Assembly (NCBI GenBank): GCA_021496505.1
Contig: CP053031.1
Coordinates: 2,348,001-2,412,000 of the forward strand
Reading direction: 5' to 3'
DNA: 64,000 bases
From: Thermoleophilia bacterium SCSIO 60948
Lineage (GTDB): Bacteria; Actinomycetota; Thermoleophilia; Solirubrobacterales; 70-9
Shown: positions 27,417 through 37,411 of the stretch, piece after piece
Position numbering within the stretch: the first letter of the stretch is position 1
How the letters are laid out: every line of letters begins with the position of its first letter
The notes under the pieces: generated by a model
What the model was told of the DNA's origin: nothing
Database searches by the model: none
The model's input: the letters and a program-made list of their open reading frames with translations, nothing else
Translations under genes and position numbers: made by a program

Positions 27417-28272
27417 GGTCGCGCTCGAGACGGGCCTGAACGTCGAGCGCCAACCGCCCGAGCTGCGCCGCCGCTTCTTTCGCCTGCCCTACCCCGAGCG
27501 GATCGCGATCGGAGCGTTCATCGCAATCCTGCTGATCTCGATCCTCGGCCCGCTGCTCGCGACGAACAACCCGACCGAGCCGGTCGGCGCTCCCTTCACC
27601 CAGCCGGGCGACGGGTTCATCTTCGGCACCGACGAGCTCGGCAACGACATCTTCACCCGCATCCTCTACGGCCTCCGGCAGAGCCTGCTGGGGGCGTTCG
27701 CGGTGACCCTCTCGGGGGTCTTGATTGGAACCGCTGTCGGCCTGATAGCCGGCGCAACCCGCGGTTGGGTGGACACCGTTCTGATGCGGATCACCGACGC
27801 GTTCCTCGCGCTGCCTGCACCGGTCCTCGCGCTCGCGGTCGCCGCCGCGCTCGGCCGCTCCTACATCAACACGCTGATCGCGGTCGCCGCGGTCTTCTGG
27901 GCGCTATACGCCCGGATCGTCCGTGCGGAGGTCAGGGCCTTCGCCAGTCGGCCCTACATCGAGGCGGCGCGACTCAGCGGCGTACCCGCGCGACGACTCT
28001 GGATCAAGCACCTCCTGCCGGGGGCGGTGCCCGTGATCTTGGTCGCCGCGAGTCTCGACATCGGCGGTCTCATCCTGCTGATCTCCGGGCTCTCATTCCT
28101 CGGACTCGGCGCACCGCAGCCCGCGCCGGAGCTCGGGGCGATGGTCGCCCAGGGACTCCCCTTCATCCTTTCCTCCTCGTGGGTGGCGCTGATCCCAGCA
28201 CTCGCGATCTTCGCCATCGCCCTCGTCTGCAACCTCGCGGGCGACGCCGTCAGGGACATGCTGGAGGAGTAG
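27400..28272 (+). CDS. ABC importer permease, DppC type
   Basis: A 290-residue inner-membrane permease with an N-terminal cytoplasmic tail, one leading helix, then FGTDELGNDIFTRILYGLRQSL, the DppC/OppC hallmark. The EAA loop that docks on the ATPase is at EAARLSGVPARRLWIKHLLPG. About six membrane helices. A GGAGGG ribosome site inside the ATPase gene precedes the ATG. In most systems the DppB-type gene comes first; here the order is reversed. Confidence 0.93.
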
Positions 28273-28275
28273 GCG

Positions 28276-29271
28276 ATGTTCGGTTTCGCGGTCAAGCGCC
28301 TGCTCTTGATGGTCCCGGTTCTGCTGTTCTTGACCGCGGTCATCTTCGTCCTCAACGAGCTCTCCCCCGTCGATCAGGCACGGGCTGTGCTCGGCAACGC
28401 CGCCTCGGACGAACAGGTCGAGGAAAAGCGCGAGGAGCTCGGGCTGAACGACCCGCTGCCGACCCAGTACGTCAACTACGTCTCGGGCATCGTCCAGGGC
28501 GACCTCGGTACCTCCGCTCGGCTCCAGCAGCCGGTCTCGGAGGGTCTGCGCGAAGCGTTTCCGAATACCCTCGAGCTCGCAGCCGTCGCGACGATCCTCA
28601 CCGTCATCTTCGGGACGCTCCTCGGGCTCGCGTCGGCCGGAAGGTGGCGAGGGGCAAACGTCCTGCGCGCGGTGATGGTCAGCGGCGCGTCGGCTCCGAC
28701 CTTCCTGCTCGGGATCGCCGGGATCCTGATCTTCTTCTCCGCGCTCGACTGGTTACCGGCGAGCGGCACGAGCAGCTTCGACAACGCGCCCGAGGGACCG
28801 ACCGGGTTCCTGTTGATCGACGCCGCGATCGCCGGTCAGCCCGCGGTCTGGTGGGACGCGCTCGAGCACATCATCATGCCGGCGATCGCGATCGCATTGA
28901 TCCCGGCGGTCGCGGTTGGGCGCACGCTGCGAAGCGGTCTGATCACGGCGATGAACTCCGACTACGTGCGTACGGCCAGATCGAAGGGGCTGACCGAGCG
29001 CAAGATCATCGTCCATCACGGGCTGCGGAACGCCGTCGGTCCGGCGCTGGCGATGCTCGGCCTGCAGAGTGGGCTGATGCTGTCGGGGGTCGTAGTCGTC
29101 GAGCTCGTCTTCGCGTGGCCGGGTATCGGGCTCTACGCGGCCCAGGCGATCCCGGTCGCCGATTTCCCGGTCATCGCCGGCGTCGCGCTCGTCATCGGCG
29201 CGACCTACGTGATCATCAACGCCGTGGTCGACGTCCTCCAGGCGGTGGCTGACCCACGGATCCGGCTCTAG
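28276..29271 (+). CDS. ABC importer permease, DppB type
   Basis: A 331-residue permease. The N-terminus (KRLLLMVPVLLFLTAVIFVL) and the periplasmic segment with the short 'GDLGTSARLQQPV' are typical of DppB/GsiC. The EAA loop is YVRTARSKGLTERKIIVHHGLRNA. Around six helices. It starts three bases after the DppC-type gene and would form a heterodimer with it. Together with the binding protein and fused ATPase the importer is complete. Confidence 0.93.
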   Translation: MFGFAVKRLLLMVPVLLFLTAVIFVLNELSPVDQARAVLGNAASDEQVEEKREELGLNDPLPTQYVNYVSGIVQGDLGTSARLQQPVSEGLREAFPNTLELAAVATILTVIFGTLLGLASAGRWRGANVLRAVMVSGASAPTFLLGIAGILIFFSALDWLPASGTSSFDNAPEGPTGFLLIDAAIAGQPAVWWDALEHIIMPAIAIALIPAVAVGRTLRSGLITAMNSDYVRTARSKGLTERKIIVHHGLRNAVGPALAMLGLQSGLMLSGVVVVELVFAWPGIGLYAAQAIPVADFPVIAGVALVIGATYVIINAVVDVLQAVADPRIRL

Positions 29272-29280
29272 GGCGAGCCG

Positions 29281-30177
29281 GTGACTCGCCGTGGCGCCGC
29301 CGAGGTCCTCTCGGCGGGTCATCGCTTCCTCGAGGCGCCACGCTGGCACCGCGGCAGCCTCTACGCGTCGGACGTCTTCGATCGCCGCGTCGTTCGCTGG
29401 ACGTCCGCGGGTGACCCCGAGTCCGTCTGGAACGTGCCCGGCGAGCCCTGCGGACTCGCCTGGGACCCCGGCGGACGGGCGCTGGTCGTATCCACGACCG
29501 ACAGGCGGCTGCTGCGCGAGACCGGGACCGGACTGGAGGAGTTCGCGGACCTGAGCTCATGGGCGCCGTGGCACCTCAACGATCTCGTCGTCGACGCCGC
29601 CGGACGCGCCTACGTGAGCAACCTCGGCTGGGACGACGAGCGCGTCCGTGAGATCTCGCCGACCGTCCTCTTGCGGGTCGACCCCGACGGGACGGTGGCC
29701 GTCGTCGCCGACGGGCTCGTCAACCCGAACGGAATGGTGATCACCCCTGACGGGCGCACGCTGCTCGTCGCGGAGACCTTCGCCGCGAGGATCACCGCGT
29801 TCTCGATCGCGTCCGGTGGCTCGCTGAGCCACCGACGTCTCTGGGCACAGTTCGACGAGCGCGAGTTCAGGACTATGGACGAGGCGTTCGCCGGTGAGGC
29901 GCTATTGCCCGATGGGATCGCTCTCGACGCCGAGGGTGCGTTGTGGATCGGCGATCCGCGTGGTCACGGCGCCGTCCGCGTCGAGGAGGGCGGGCGCGTG
30001 ATCGGCCGAGTCGAGACGGGGGCGTTCGCGACGTTCGCAGTCGCCTTGGGCGGCCCCGACGGCCGGACCCTCTTCCTCTGCACGGCGGGCCGCTTCGAGT
30101 CGGTCGCGGACCTGCGACGTCGAGACGGTGCGATGTGCTTCGCCCGCGTCGGCGTCGCGGCCGCCCGGGTTCCCTGA
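29281..30177 (+). CDS. SMP-30/gluconolactonase-family protein
   Basis: A 298-residue six-bladed beta-propeller lactonase. Candidate metal ligands are Glu in RFLEAPRWH, Asn in WHLNDLVVD, Asn in VNPNGMVI and Asp in LPDGIALD. The family opens sugar lactones, such as those formed after dehydrogenase oxidation of sugars. The GTG start is 9 bp after the importer gene, so it should be in the same operon, giving the catabolic locus a plausible lactone hydrolysis step. Confidence 0.88.
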   Translation: MTRRGAAEVLSAGHRFLEAPRWHRGSLYASDVFDRRVVRWTSAGDPESVWNVPGEPCGLAWDPGGRALVVSTTDRRLLRETGTGLEEFADLSSWAPWHLNDLVVDAAGRAYVSNLGWDDERVREISPTVLLRVDPDGTVAVVADGLVNPNGMVITPDGRTLLVAETFAARITAFSIASGGSLSHRRLWAQFDEREFRTMDEAFAGEALLPDGIALDAEGALWIGDPRGHGAVRVEEGGRVIGRVETGAFATFAVALGGPDGRTLFLCTAGRFESVADLRRRDGAMCFARVGVAAARVP

Positions 30178-30205
30178 GGGGGCCCCTATGGCAGCCGCCG
30201 GGTGC

Positions 30206-30943
30206 TCAGACCAACCGCCCTCCGCCGTCGACGTGAAGGGTCTCCCCGGTCACGAACCCCGCGCTCATCAGATAGACGATCGCCGCGGCAGCGTCCTCGG
30301 ACGCTCCGACGCGGCCGACCGGCAGGCTCCCCGCGACATCGTTGAGAAAGTCGCGACGCTCATCCTCGGGCATGAAGTCCCAGCCGGGCGTGTCCGTGAC
30401 GCCCGGCGACACCGCGTTGACGCGGACCGGAGCCAACTCGACGGCAAGCGCTCGGGCGAGCGTCACCACCGCACCGTTGGCCGCGCTGACCGCCGCGGTG
30501 CCCTTCCCGGGCCTGTCCACGGCGAGGCCGCCGACCAGAACCGCCGAGCCACCGGCCACCATCAACGGCAGCGCGGTCTGGAGCGCACGCCAGACCCCGA
30601 AAACCTTGACGTCGAAGATCTCACGCGCGACCTCGACGTCGAACTCCGCGAACGGCGCATAGCTGAGCGCCGCCGCCGGGGTCGTGATGTGGTCGACTCG
30701 CTCGAGGGTGTCGAAGAAGGCCGCGATCGAGTCCGCGTCGCGGAGGTCGAGAGCCGCTCCGGTCGCGCTTCGCCCGATTTCGCCGGCGACCGCCTCGGCA
30801 CGCTCGGGTGAACGCCCCGTCAGATGTACCGCCGCGCCCTTCGAGGCGGCGAGCTCGGCCGTCGCGCGGCCGATTCCGGACGTGCCGCCGATCACCACGA
30901 CCACTCGGCCGGCCAGGTCTGCTGTCGCTGGGGAACCCTGCAT
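30206..30943 (-). CDS. SDR-fold protein lacking the YxxxK pair
   Basis: A 245-residue short-chain dehydrogenase fold: GGTSGIGRATAE cofactor loop, ALDLRDADS, and a normal C-terminal VTGETLHVDGGG. At the active site, where classical members read YSASKGAV, this protein reads VSAANGAV, so both catalytic Tyr and Lys are replaced. The usual NAG motif is also TPAAA. Such variants occur in other actinobacterial SDRs and may be inactive binders or use different chemistry. A GAGGAGG ribosome site precedes the ATG. It faces the catabolic genes convergently. Confidence 0.85.
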   Translation of the reverse strand: MQGSPATADLAGRVVVVIGGTSGIGRATAELAASKGAAVHLTGRSPERAEAVAGEIGRSATGAALDLRDADSIAAFFDTLERVDHITTPAAALSYAPFAEFDVEVAREIFDVKVFGVWRALQTALPLMVAGGSAVLVGGLAVDRPGKGTAAVSAANGAVVTLARALAVELAPVRVNAVSPGVTDTPGWDFMPEDERRDFLNDVAGSLPVGRVGASEDAAAAIVYLMSAGFVTGETLHVDGGGRLV

Positions 30944-31065
30944 GGATCCTCCTCGGGTCACGCCGTCGTCAGGCCGGGTACGGCGCGAGCTCTCGTCCGG
31001 TGCGCCCGCCGAACGCGACCGCCGCGGCGACTCTAGAACACGATTCAGGCAACCGCCCGTGCGGC

Positions 31066-31617
31066 TCAGAGGAGCGTCGTCTGGCGTTGCTCCCAGCCGG
31101 CCGGCGGGTCCTCCCCGCCGGCGATCCCGCGCTCGAGGTCGAGCAGGGCCTGCTTGCGGTGCAGGCCGCCGCCGTAGCCGATCAGCGAACCGTCGGCGCC
31201 GATCACGCGATGACACGGGACGACGATCGAAACCGGGTTGCGGCCATTGCAGGCGCCGACCAGGCGGGGACGCTGCCACGGCTCGACACCCGGCCCGAAC
31301 AGCTCGGGATCGACACGCTCGGCGAGCTCGCCGTAGCTCCAGGTCTCGCCGTAGGGAATCTCGAGCAGCCGGCGCCAGACCTCGCGATCGAGCGCCGGTC
31401 CCCGCGGGTCGAGCTCGAGGTCGAACACCTCGAGCTCGCCGTCGAAGTAGCCGTCGAGCTGTTCGCGGACCGCCGGCAGGTCGCGCTGCTCACCGTCCTT
31501 CGGAACCCGGCTACGACCCGGGAAGTTGAGCTCGCTGAGACCGCCCGGTCCCGCGATCGCGAGCAGCGGCCCGAGCGGACTCTCGTACGCCATCCAATGT
31601 CTGGTTGCGATCGTCAT
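31066..31617 (-). CDS. ogt: Methylated-DNA--protein-cysteine methyltransferase
   Basis: A 183-residue suicide repair protein that removes methyl groups from O6-alkylguanine. The acceptor is Cys135 in IVVPCHRVIG. The helix-turn-helix arginine finger region (WRRLLEIPYGETWSYGELA) and the final GGLHRKQALLDLE are as expected. The ATG of MTIATRHW was chosen; a GAGAGG site lies upstream. There is no Ada-type N-terminal zinc domain. Stands alone. Confidence 0.93.
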   Translation of the reverse strand: MTIATRHWMAYESPLGPLLAIAGPGGLSELNFPGRSRVPKDGEQRDLPAVREQLDGYFDGELEVFDLELDPRGPALDREVWRRLLEIPYGETWSYGELAERVDPELFGPGVEPWQRPRLVGACNGRNPVSIVVPCHRVIGADGSLIGYGGGLHRKQALLDLERGIAGGEDPPAGWEQRQTTLL

Positions 31618-31723
31618 CGAACCTCTCACCGTTCCAGACGGATCGGATCGCGCTTTCGTGAGGTGAGCCGGAGATTCCCCGGCCTTCGTCTCCGGGGACC
31701 GGCGACCGGAGGCCGGAGCGGCG

Positions 31724-33955
31724 CTAGCGGCTGCCGACGGCGCGGCAGGGCTGACCGCGCAGGCCTGGGCACGGCGGCAGCTCGGTCGGGGCCTCGAGCC
31801 CCCTGATCACGGGGAGCTTCAGTCGCGACGGCTTGCGCTTCGTGGAGCGGATCTCGACCTTGGCCCTCCCGCTCTCGGGGGTCGTCCGCTCGAACGCCCA
31901 GATCGGTTGGTCGCCGTTGGGTGCGCTGATCACGACACGGATCCTGGAGCCCTCGCGGTAGGCGTGGCCCTGGTAGTAGAGCGGGATCGTGACCTTGACG
32001 AAGCGCCCGCGCGGCATCGGTCGAAGGTCACGCTCGCGCAGACTGAGGACCGGCTCGAGCGGCGTCGACTTGCGGCGGTCGAGCTTGCGCGCGCTCGCGC
32101 GGGCCCAGCCACCCTGCACGAAGGTCTCCTTGCCGTCTGGCCTGATCTCGCTGATCGTCGCCTGGAGGTCGACGTCGGGCCGGGAGGAGCGAACCCATGC
32201 CTGCACCGCGCCGGCCCCGACGACGGTCGTGTCGCGCTTGAGCTCGGTCGTCGTATAGCTGAGCGAATTCCGCTCGGGATGCGGCTTCCAGTCGTAGTCC
32301 GGCGTCGCGTTCCACAGACCGCCGGCGCCAGTGTCGCCGGTGAAGTTCGTCAGCGGGGTCGAGCCCGCGTCCCACCTGAACGCCGCCCGCTTCGGGCCCT
32401 CGCCGACGCCGCGGGTTCGAAGCTCGCCGCCGGAGCCGAACGTCCACGACCGCGCCTCGGTCCCCGGCAACGGGAACTTCGAGAACGAGCGCTCGTAGCC
32501 CGGATAGGGCTCGCCGGGATTGGCCCCACCGGCGCCGTTGTCGAACAGGATCCGGACCGGGTCGAGCTCCTCGAACGCCGCGAGCGCCGCCTCGTAGGTC
32601 GGTTGGGCCTGGATCGGATCCGGCGGCAGCGTGATCCCCGGGATGCCCATCGCCTCCTGATAGATCAGCGGCGCGCCGGCGCGGAACAGGACCGAGTTCG
32701 GCGCCGGAGCCTGCTTCGCGACGTAGAGCTGGAGGAAGTCGAACCATCGGTTCGCGGTCTCAGGGTCGAGCGAATCGGGGTGGGTCCCGTTGGTGAACGT
32801 GAACCACTTCTTGTCGGTGCCCGTCATGTTCGACGCCAGCGTCGGACAATGGCCGCCGGTCTGCTCGTCGGTCCACTGGCAGGCCATGAACACCGGCACC
32901 TTGATCTTGTCGACGAACGTCTTCGGCGACAATGGATCGGCGACCTTCGGCCGGTAGGTGTCGTTGCGCTCGATCTTTCGCAGCAGGTTGACCGCCTCGC
33001 CGTGGAGGGCCTGGTTCGCCTCGCATGTCGCGTCCCCGTTCTGGATCCGCTCGTATGCCCACGGCTGGCCCTGCTCGGCCGAGGCGGGCTTCGCGTCGTC
33101 GACCCGGTCCTTGGCCCACTGGAGCGCGAACCCCGTGTTGAGGATGCCGCCCGGATACAGCGTCGTCTGCGTCTGGTCGATGACCGAGAGCGGCGTGATC
33201 GCGGCCAGGCTCGGCGGGTTGAGCGCCGCCGTGAACAGCTGCGAGATCCCGCCGTAGGAGATCCCCATCATCCCGACCTCGTTGCCCTTGACCCAGGGCT
33301 GGCGGGCGACGGTCTCGATCACGTCGTAGCCGTCGAGACTCTGCATCGGCTCGAAGAAGTCGTAGGCGCCGCCCGAGCAGCCGGTGCCGCGCATGTTGAC
33401 GTCGACGACCGTGAACCCCATCAGGTTGCCGACGATCGAGATCCCGCTCTCGGGTCCGTCGGGGTCGGCGTAGCCGTAGCCCGAGTACTCGATCAGCGTC
33501 GGCGTCGGCTGATCGGTCGACGGCGGCGCGGGCAGCCCGGTGGCGTTCGTGATGTCGCTCGGTGGGTGGACGTAGTAGGAGAGCTTCGTCCCGTCGCGCA
33601 TCCGCATGTAGCCGTAGCCACTCGACGGGATCTCCTGGTCGTAGACCTTCCGGCTCGGCGGCGCGGGCCGCTCGCTGAACACGCGGACGGCCTTCGATCG
33701 CGCGCCCGGCGCCGTGACTCGATAACCCGAGCCGGGCCTGACGTCTCGAAACAGCACCCCACCCTGCGCGCTCGAGCGCTCGACACCGACGGTGCGTCCG
33801 CGGCGGTCGACGAGCTTGAACTTCGAGGCCGGCTCGACCCCGGTCGCGTAGACCTGCTTGGCGCTGCCGCGCGCGTCGATCGGTGCGGCCGACGCGAGGG
33901 CCGGAATGGTCAGAACCGTCAACACGGCGACCACCATCGCGCCGAACGCGCGCAC
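31724..33955 (-). CDS. Secreted CocE/NonD-family (S15-like) hydrolase
   Basis: A large exported serine hydrolase of about 743 residues. A signal peptide (AVLTVLTIPALASA) is followed by a small N-terminal beta domain (about 30-95) that is not part of the core. The alpha/beta core starts near KVYDQEI and has the nucleophile in MMGISYGG; an Asp and a His (NGTHPDSLD) complete the triad. The C-terminal jelly-roll has RGRFVKVTIPLYYQGHAY. Family members include cocaine esterase, glutaryl acylases and Xaa-Pro peptidases. The start is uncertain: GTG at 33955 is used, with TTG 33994 and ATG 33937 as alternatives. Confidence 0.85.
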   Translation of the reverse strand: MRAFGAMVVAVLTVLTIPALASAAPIDARGSAKQVYATGVEPASKFKLVDRRGRTVGVERSSAQGGVLFRDVRPGSGYRVTAPGARSKAVRVFSERPAPPSRKVYDQEIPSSGYGYMRMRDGTKLSYYVHPPSDITNATGLPAPPSTDQPTPTLIEYSGYGYADPDGPESGISIVGNLMGFTVVDVNMRGTGCSGGAYDFFEPMQSLDGYDVIETVARQPWVKGNEVGMMGISYGGISQLFTAALNPPSLAAITPLSVIDQTQTTLYPGGILNTGFALQWAKDRVDDAKPASAEQGQPWAYERIQNGDATCEANQALHGEAVNLLRKIERNDTYRPKVADPLSPKTFVDKIKVPVFMACQWTDEQTGGHCPTLASNMTGTDKKWFTFTNGTHPDSLDPETANRWFDFLQLYVAKQAPAPNSVLFRAGAPLIYQEAMGIPGITLPPDPIQAQPTYEAALAAFEELDPVRILFDNGAGGANPGEPYPGYERSFSKFPLPGTEARSWTFGSGGELRTRGVGEGPKRAAFRWDAGSTPLTNFTGDTGAGGLWNATPDYDWKPHPERNSLSYTTTELKRDTTVVGAGAVQAWVRSSRPDVDLQATISEIRPDGKETFVQGGWARASARKLDRRKSTPLEPVLSLRERDLRPMPRGRFVKVTIPLYYQGHAYREGSRIRVVISAPNGDQPIWAFERTTPESGRAKVEIRSTKRKPSRLKLPVIRGLEAPTELPPCPGLRGQPCRAVGSR

Positions 33956-34131
33956 GCTCGTATTGCCGCGACCCTCCTCGACCACGACGGCCAAGGTATC
34001 CGGGTGCTCCCACTTGCGCGCCGGTCGCGTTACGGGGGGCCACGCCGCCGCGCCCCTGCAAACTGACCCACCGGCGGCCGTGCACCCGCTGCTAGCTTCG
34101 CCGGACAGTCCCCCGAGCCAACGAGGCCCAG

Positions 34132-34443
34132 ATGTCCTTCGTCGCGATCAACGTCCTCACCGTGCCGCCCGAGATGCGCGAGACACTCGAGCAGCGGTTC
34201 GCAAAGCGCGCCGGCGAGGTCGACGGGATGGACGGCTTCGAGGACTTCCAGCTGCTGCGCCCCGAGTCCGGACAGGACCGCTACTTCGTGCTGACGCGCT
34301 GGCGCGACGAAGCGTCGTTCAAAGCCTGGACCGAGTCGCAGGAGTTCAATCGCGGCCACGCCCAGCACTCGTCCAGCGGGCCGGCGGCGAGCGGCTCCGA
34401 GGTATGGACGTTCACGGTCGCGGAGAGCAGTCCGGGCACGTGA
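34132..34443 (+). CDS. ABM-domain protein (heme-degrading/antibiotic monooxygenase type)
   Basis: A 103-residue dimeric alpha/beta barrel (antibiotic biosynthesis monooxygenase fold). AINVLTVPPEMRETLEQRFAKR and DRYFVLTRWRDEASFKAWTES are the two family strands and helix; the His-rich FNRGHAQHSS loop resembles MhuD/IsdG-like heme oxygenases. Whether it binds heme is not decided by sequence. Its stop overlaps the start of the enoyl-CoA hydratase (GTGA). Confidence 0.85.
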   Translation: MSFVAINVLTVPPEMRETLEQRFAKRAGEVDGMDGFEDFQLLRPESGQDRYFVLTRWRDEASFKAWTESQEFNRGHAQHSSSGPAASGSEVWTFTVAESSPGT

Positions 34444-35360
34444 CCCCCGAGTTCGAGACGCTTCGGCTCGAGGTCGCCGACCGCGTCGCGCGGATCACCC
34501 TCGACCGTCCGGAGCGCGGCAACGGGCTGACACCCACCCTGCTGGCCGAGCTCGCGGCGGCGGTCGAGCACGCCGACCTCGACCCCACGGTTCACGTGAT
34601 CCTGCTCGCCGGCGCCGGCAAGGGGTTCTGCGGCGGTTACGACCTCGTCGCGAGCGCCGAGGGACTGCTCGAGGGCGAGTTCGGCGCACCGGACGCACCG
34701 CCCGGATCTCCCGTCGATCCCGCGGTCCAGGCCGCCAACCACGACCCCGACGCGACCTGGGATCCGATGGTCGACTACGCCGCGATGAGCCGCAACGTCC
34801 GCGCGTTCATGACCCTCCACCGCGCGACGAAGCCTGTCGTCTGCAAGGTCCACGGATTCTGCGTCGCCGGCGGTACCGATCTCGCGCTGTGCTCGGACCT
34901 GCTCGTGATCGCCGCCGACGCGAAGATCGGCTACCCGCCGGCCCGCGTCTGGGGCTCGCCGACCACGGCGCTTTGGGCGCAGCGCATCGGAGCCCAGCGG
35001 GCGAAGCGCTTGCTGTTCACCGGCGACTCGCTTTCGGGCGCCGAAGCGCTCGAGTGGGGGCTCGCGATCGAGGCGCCGGCGCCGGAGCTGCTCGACGAGC
35101 GGACGGACGCTCTCGTCGAGCGGATCGCGCGGATGCCGCTCAACCAGCTCCAGATGATGAAGCTGCTCGTCAACGGCTCGGTCGATGGACAGAGCCTCGA
35201 CTCGGCGCAGGTCCTCGGCACGATCCTCGACGGGATCACCCGCCACACCGCCGAGGGCCATGCGTTCCAGCGCCGCGCCGCCGAGGTCGGCTTCAAGCAG
35301 GCCGTGCGCGAGCGCGACGAGCCGTTCGGCGACGCCGGCTCCTCGACGTTCAAGGGCTGA
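34440..35360 (+). CDS. Enoyl-CoA hydratase/isomerase family protein
   Basis: A 306-residue crotonase-fold enzyme. The oxyanion-hole segments are AGKGFCGGYDL and CVAGGTDLALCSDL. It has a longer insert (about residues 75-110, DAPPGSPVDPAVQAANHDPDATW) than most hydratases and a C-terminal helix ending FGDAGSSTFKG. The position usually holding a catalytic Glu in GGG.EL reads GGTDL, so hydratase activity is not certain. Start is GTG, overlapping the ABM gene by 4 bp. Confidence 0.9.
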   Translation: MTPEFETLRLEVADRVARITLDRPERGNGLTPTLLAELAAAVEHADLDPTVHVILLAGAGKGFCGGYDLVASAEGLLEGEFGAPDAPPGSPVDPAVQAANHDPDATWDPMVDYAAMSRNVRAFMTLHRATKPVVCKVHGFCVAGGTDLALCSDLLVIAADAKIGYPPARVWGSPTTALWAQRIGAQRAKRLLFTGDSLSGAEALEWGLAIEAPAPELLDERTDALVERIARMPLNQLQMMKLLVNGSVDGQSLDSAQVLGTILDGITRHTAEGHAFQRRAAEVGFKQAVRERDEPFGDAGSSTFKG

Positions 35361-35363
35361 GGA

Positions 35364-36830
35364 TCAGGTTCCGCAGAACGTCCGGTAGGGCCCGAAGCCC
35401 TCGGGCGCCGGCGCCGCGTAGCGCTCGAGGCCGGGGCGCTCGTCGAACGGGTGCTGCAGCACCTCGAGCAGCTCGTTGAACGCCGCGACGTCGCCGCCGT
35501 TCGCGGAGTCGAGCGCCTCCTCGACGAGGTGGTTGCGCGGGATGTAAGCGGGGTTGACGCGGTCCATCGCGCCGGCCACCTCCGCGAGCTCGCGGCCGTC
35601 GGCTTCGAGGCGAGCCCTCCACTTCGCCTGCCACTCCTCGAACCCGCCGGAACCGGCGAACAGGGGGTCGATCGCCTCCTGCTCACCGCGGAGCGACCCC
35701 GCGAGCGCGCGGAAGGTCGAGGTGAAATCGATCCAGCCGTCCTCGAGGCCCTTGAGCAGCGAGCTGACGAGACCGTCGTCGTCCGCCTCCGGGTCGAGCC
35801 CGATCTTGCGCTTCATCGCGGCCGACCAGTGGGCGTTGAACCGCGACGCGAAGGTTCCGAGCACCTCGGACGCCTTGCCCGCCGCCTCCTCGATCGAGCC
35901 GTCGATCTCGCCGAGCAGGGTTTCCGCGAACCGCGCGAGGTTCCACTGCGCGACGTGCGGCTGGTTGCCGAACGCGTAGCGGCCGCCGGTGTCGATCGAG
36001 CTGAAGACGGCGCGCGAGTTGAAGCCGTCGATGAAGGCGCAGGGCCCGTAGTCGATCCCCTCGCCGGAGATCGACATGTTGTCCGTGTTCATCACGCCGT
36101 GGACGAAGCCGATCGCCATCCAGCGCGCGATCAGCTCGGACTGGGCCTCGACGACGTGCTCGAACAGCGCGAGATACGGATCATCGGCGTCGCCGGCGGC
36201 GGGATGGTGGCGCGCGATCGAGTGGTCGGCGAGCCTGCGCACGAGCCCCGGCTCCCCGGTCGCCCGCGCGTATTCGAAGGTTCCGACGCGTATGTGGCTC
36301 GCCGCGACCCGGGCGAGGATCGCGCCCGGCAGCACCGTCTCGCGGACGACCTCATCGCCCGTGAACACGACCGCGAGCGAGCGGGTGGTCGGAACGCCGA
36401 GCGCGTGCAGCGACTCGCTGATCAGGTACTCGCGCAGCATCGGGCCGAGCGCGGCGCGGCCGTCGCCGCCGCGCGCGAACGGGGTTCGGCCGGAGCCCTT
36501 GAGGTGGAGGTCGAAGCGGTGTCCGGCGGGGTCGACGATCTCGCCCAGCAGAAGCGCCCGGCCGTCGCCGAGCCGCGGCGAGTAGCCGCCGAACTGGTGC
36601 CCGGCGTAGGCGAGTGCGACGGGGGCCGGCGCCGAGCCGGTCAGCAGTGCGACACCGTCCTCACCCGCGAGCGCACCCGGATCAATCCCGAGCTCGGTCG
36701 CCAGCTCGTTGTTGAGGGCGACGAGCTCCGGGGCCGAGCTCGGCGCGGCCTGCCAGGCGAGGCACAGCTCGGGCAACTCGCGTGCATAGCTGTCACCGAG
36801 TTCTACGACCTGCTGATGGGCGATTGCCAC
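35364..36830 (-). CDS. selO: Protein adenylyltransferase SelO
   Basis: A 488-residue pseudokinase-fold enzyme that transfers AMP from ATP to protein hydroxyls in redox response. Signatures: [67 protein letters not shown] and [18 protein letters not shown]. The C-terminus ends TFCGT, with the Cys close to the end as in bacterial homologues (selenocysteine in animals). Full length. It is convergent with the hydratase gene. Confidence 0.95.
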   Translation of the reverse strand: MAIAHQQVVELGDSYARELPELCLAWQAAPSSAPELVALNNELATELGIDPGALAGEDGVALLTGSAPAPVALAYAGHQFGGYSPRLGDGRALLLGEIVDPAGHRFDLHLKGSGRTPFARGGDGRAALGPMLREYLISESLHALGVPTTRSLAVVFTGDEVVRETVLPGAILARVAASHIRVGTFEYARATGEPGLVRRLADHSIARHHPAAGDADDPYLALFEHVVEAQSELIARWMAIGFVHGVMNTDNMSISGEGIDYGPCAFIDGFNSRAVFSSIDTGGRYAFGNQPHVAQWNLARFAETLLGEIDGSIEEAAGKASEVLGTFASRFNAHWSAAMKRKIGLDPEADDDGLVSSLLKGLEDGWIDFTSTFRALAGSLRGEQEAIDPLFAGSGGFEEWQAKWRARLEADGRELAEVAGAMDRVNPAYIPRNHLVEEALDSANGGDVAAFNELLEVLQHPFDERPGLERYAAPAPEGFGPYRTFCGT

Positions 36831-36969
36831 GCCTCTGACGGTAGTGGGAGCGCTCGCGCCCCTGGAAGCGACGCGGCGCTACCTCCGAGGTAATCGACCG
36901 GCCTCGCGGCAAGGTCCAAGGTCCGGCTCACGGCGCGCACACGGTGCGCCACGACGAAAGAGAGACGTC

Positions 36970-37389
36970 ATGAGCGAAGGAACGATCGAGGACGTGCAGG
37001 CGGACGAGGGCTTCACCGTCGAGACGTTCGCCGCCTTCTGGGCGAAGCCCGAGATGAGCGCTGAAGCCGCGGCGCCGATCGCCCAGGACGCCGTCGGCTA
37101 CTGGCCGGGCGACGACGAGCCGCTCCGCGGGCGCGAGGCCTACGTCGGTGCTCTCGTCGAGCTGCTCCGCATCATCCCGGACCTCAGCCTCGAGGTCGCG
37201 GAGTCGGCTCAGGACGGTGAGTACCTGTTCATCCGCTGGATCGCCCACGCGACCGACGCCGACGGGCGGGCGATCGAGCACACAGGCGTGGATCGGATCC
37301 GCGTCGTCGACGGCAAGGTCGTCGAGAACCGGATCTTCTTCGACCGCGCCCAGTTCGAGCGCAAGCTCGGACGCTCGCTCGCACTCTGA
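36970..37389 (+). CDS. SnoaL/NTF2-like protein
   Basis: A 139-residue cone-fold protein. YWPGDDEPLRGREAYVGALVELLRIIPDLSLEV and HTGVDRIRVVDGKVVENRIFFDRAQF are the typical helix and strand patterns of the SnoaL-like polyketide-cyclase/isomerase group. The ATG at 36970 was taken because it begins the domain and has a purine-rich site (GAAAGAGAG) upstream. The substrate is unknown. A strong hairpin follows the stop. Confidence 0.85.
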   Translation: MSEGTIEDVQADEGFTVETFAAFWAKPEMSAEAAAPIAQDAVGYWPGDDEPLRGREAYVGALVELLRIIPDLSLEVAESAQDGEYLFIRWIAHATDADGRAIEHTGVDRIRVVDGKVVENRIFFDRAQFERKLGRSLAL

Positions 37390-37411
37390 GGACCCCGCGT
37401 GGTCGGCGAGA

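Noticed and set aside
27765-29252. 495-codon plus-strand frame across both permease genes
   Set aside because: Overlaps two certain permeases in a different frame; Arg/Gly-rich with no domain.
31907-34066. 719-codon open frame antisense to the CocE-type hydrolase
   Set aside because: High-GC shadow frame. It is Arg/Leu/Val-rich without any domain, while the minus strand has a clear signal peptide and GISYGG motif.
36907-36921. Direct repeat AAGGTCCAAGGTCC before the SnoaL gene
   Set aside because: Too short and only two units; no evidence for an operator.
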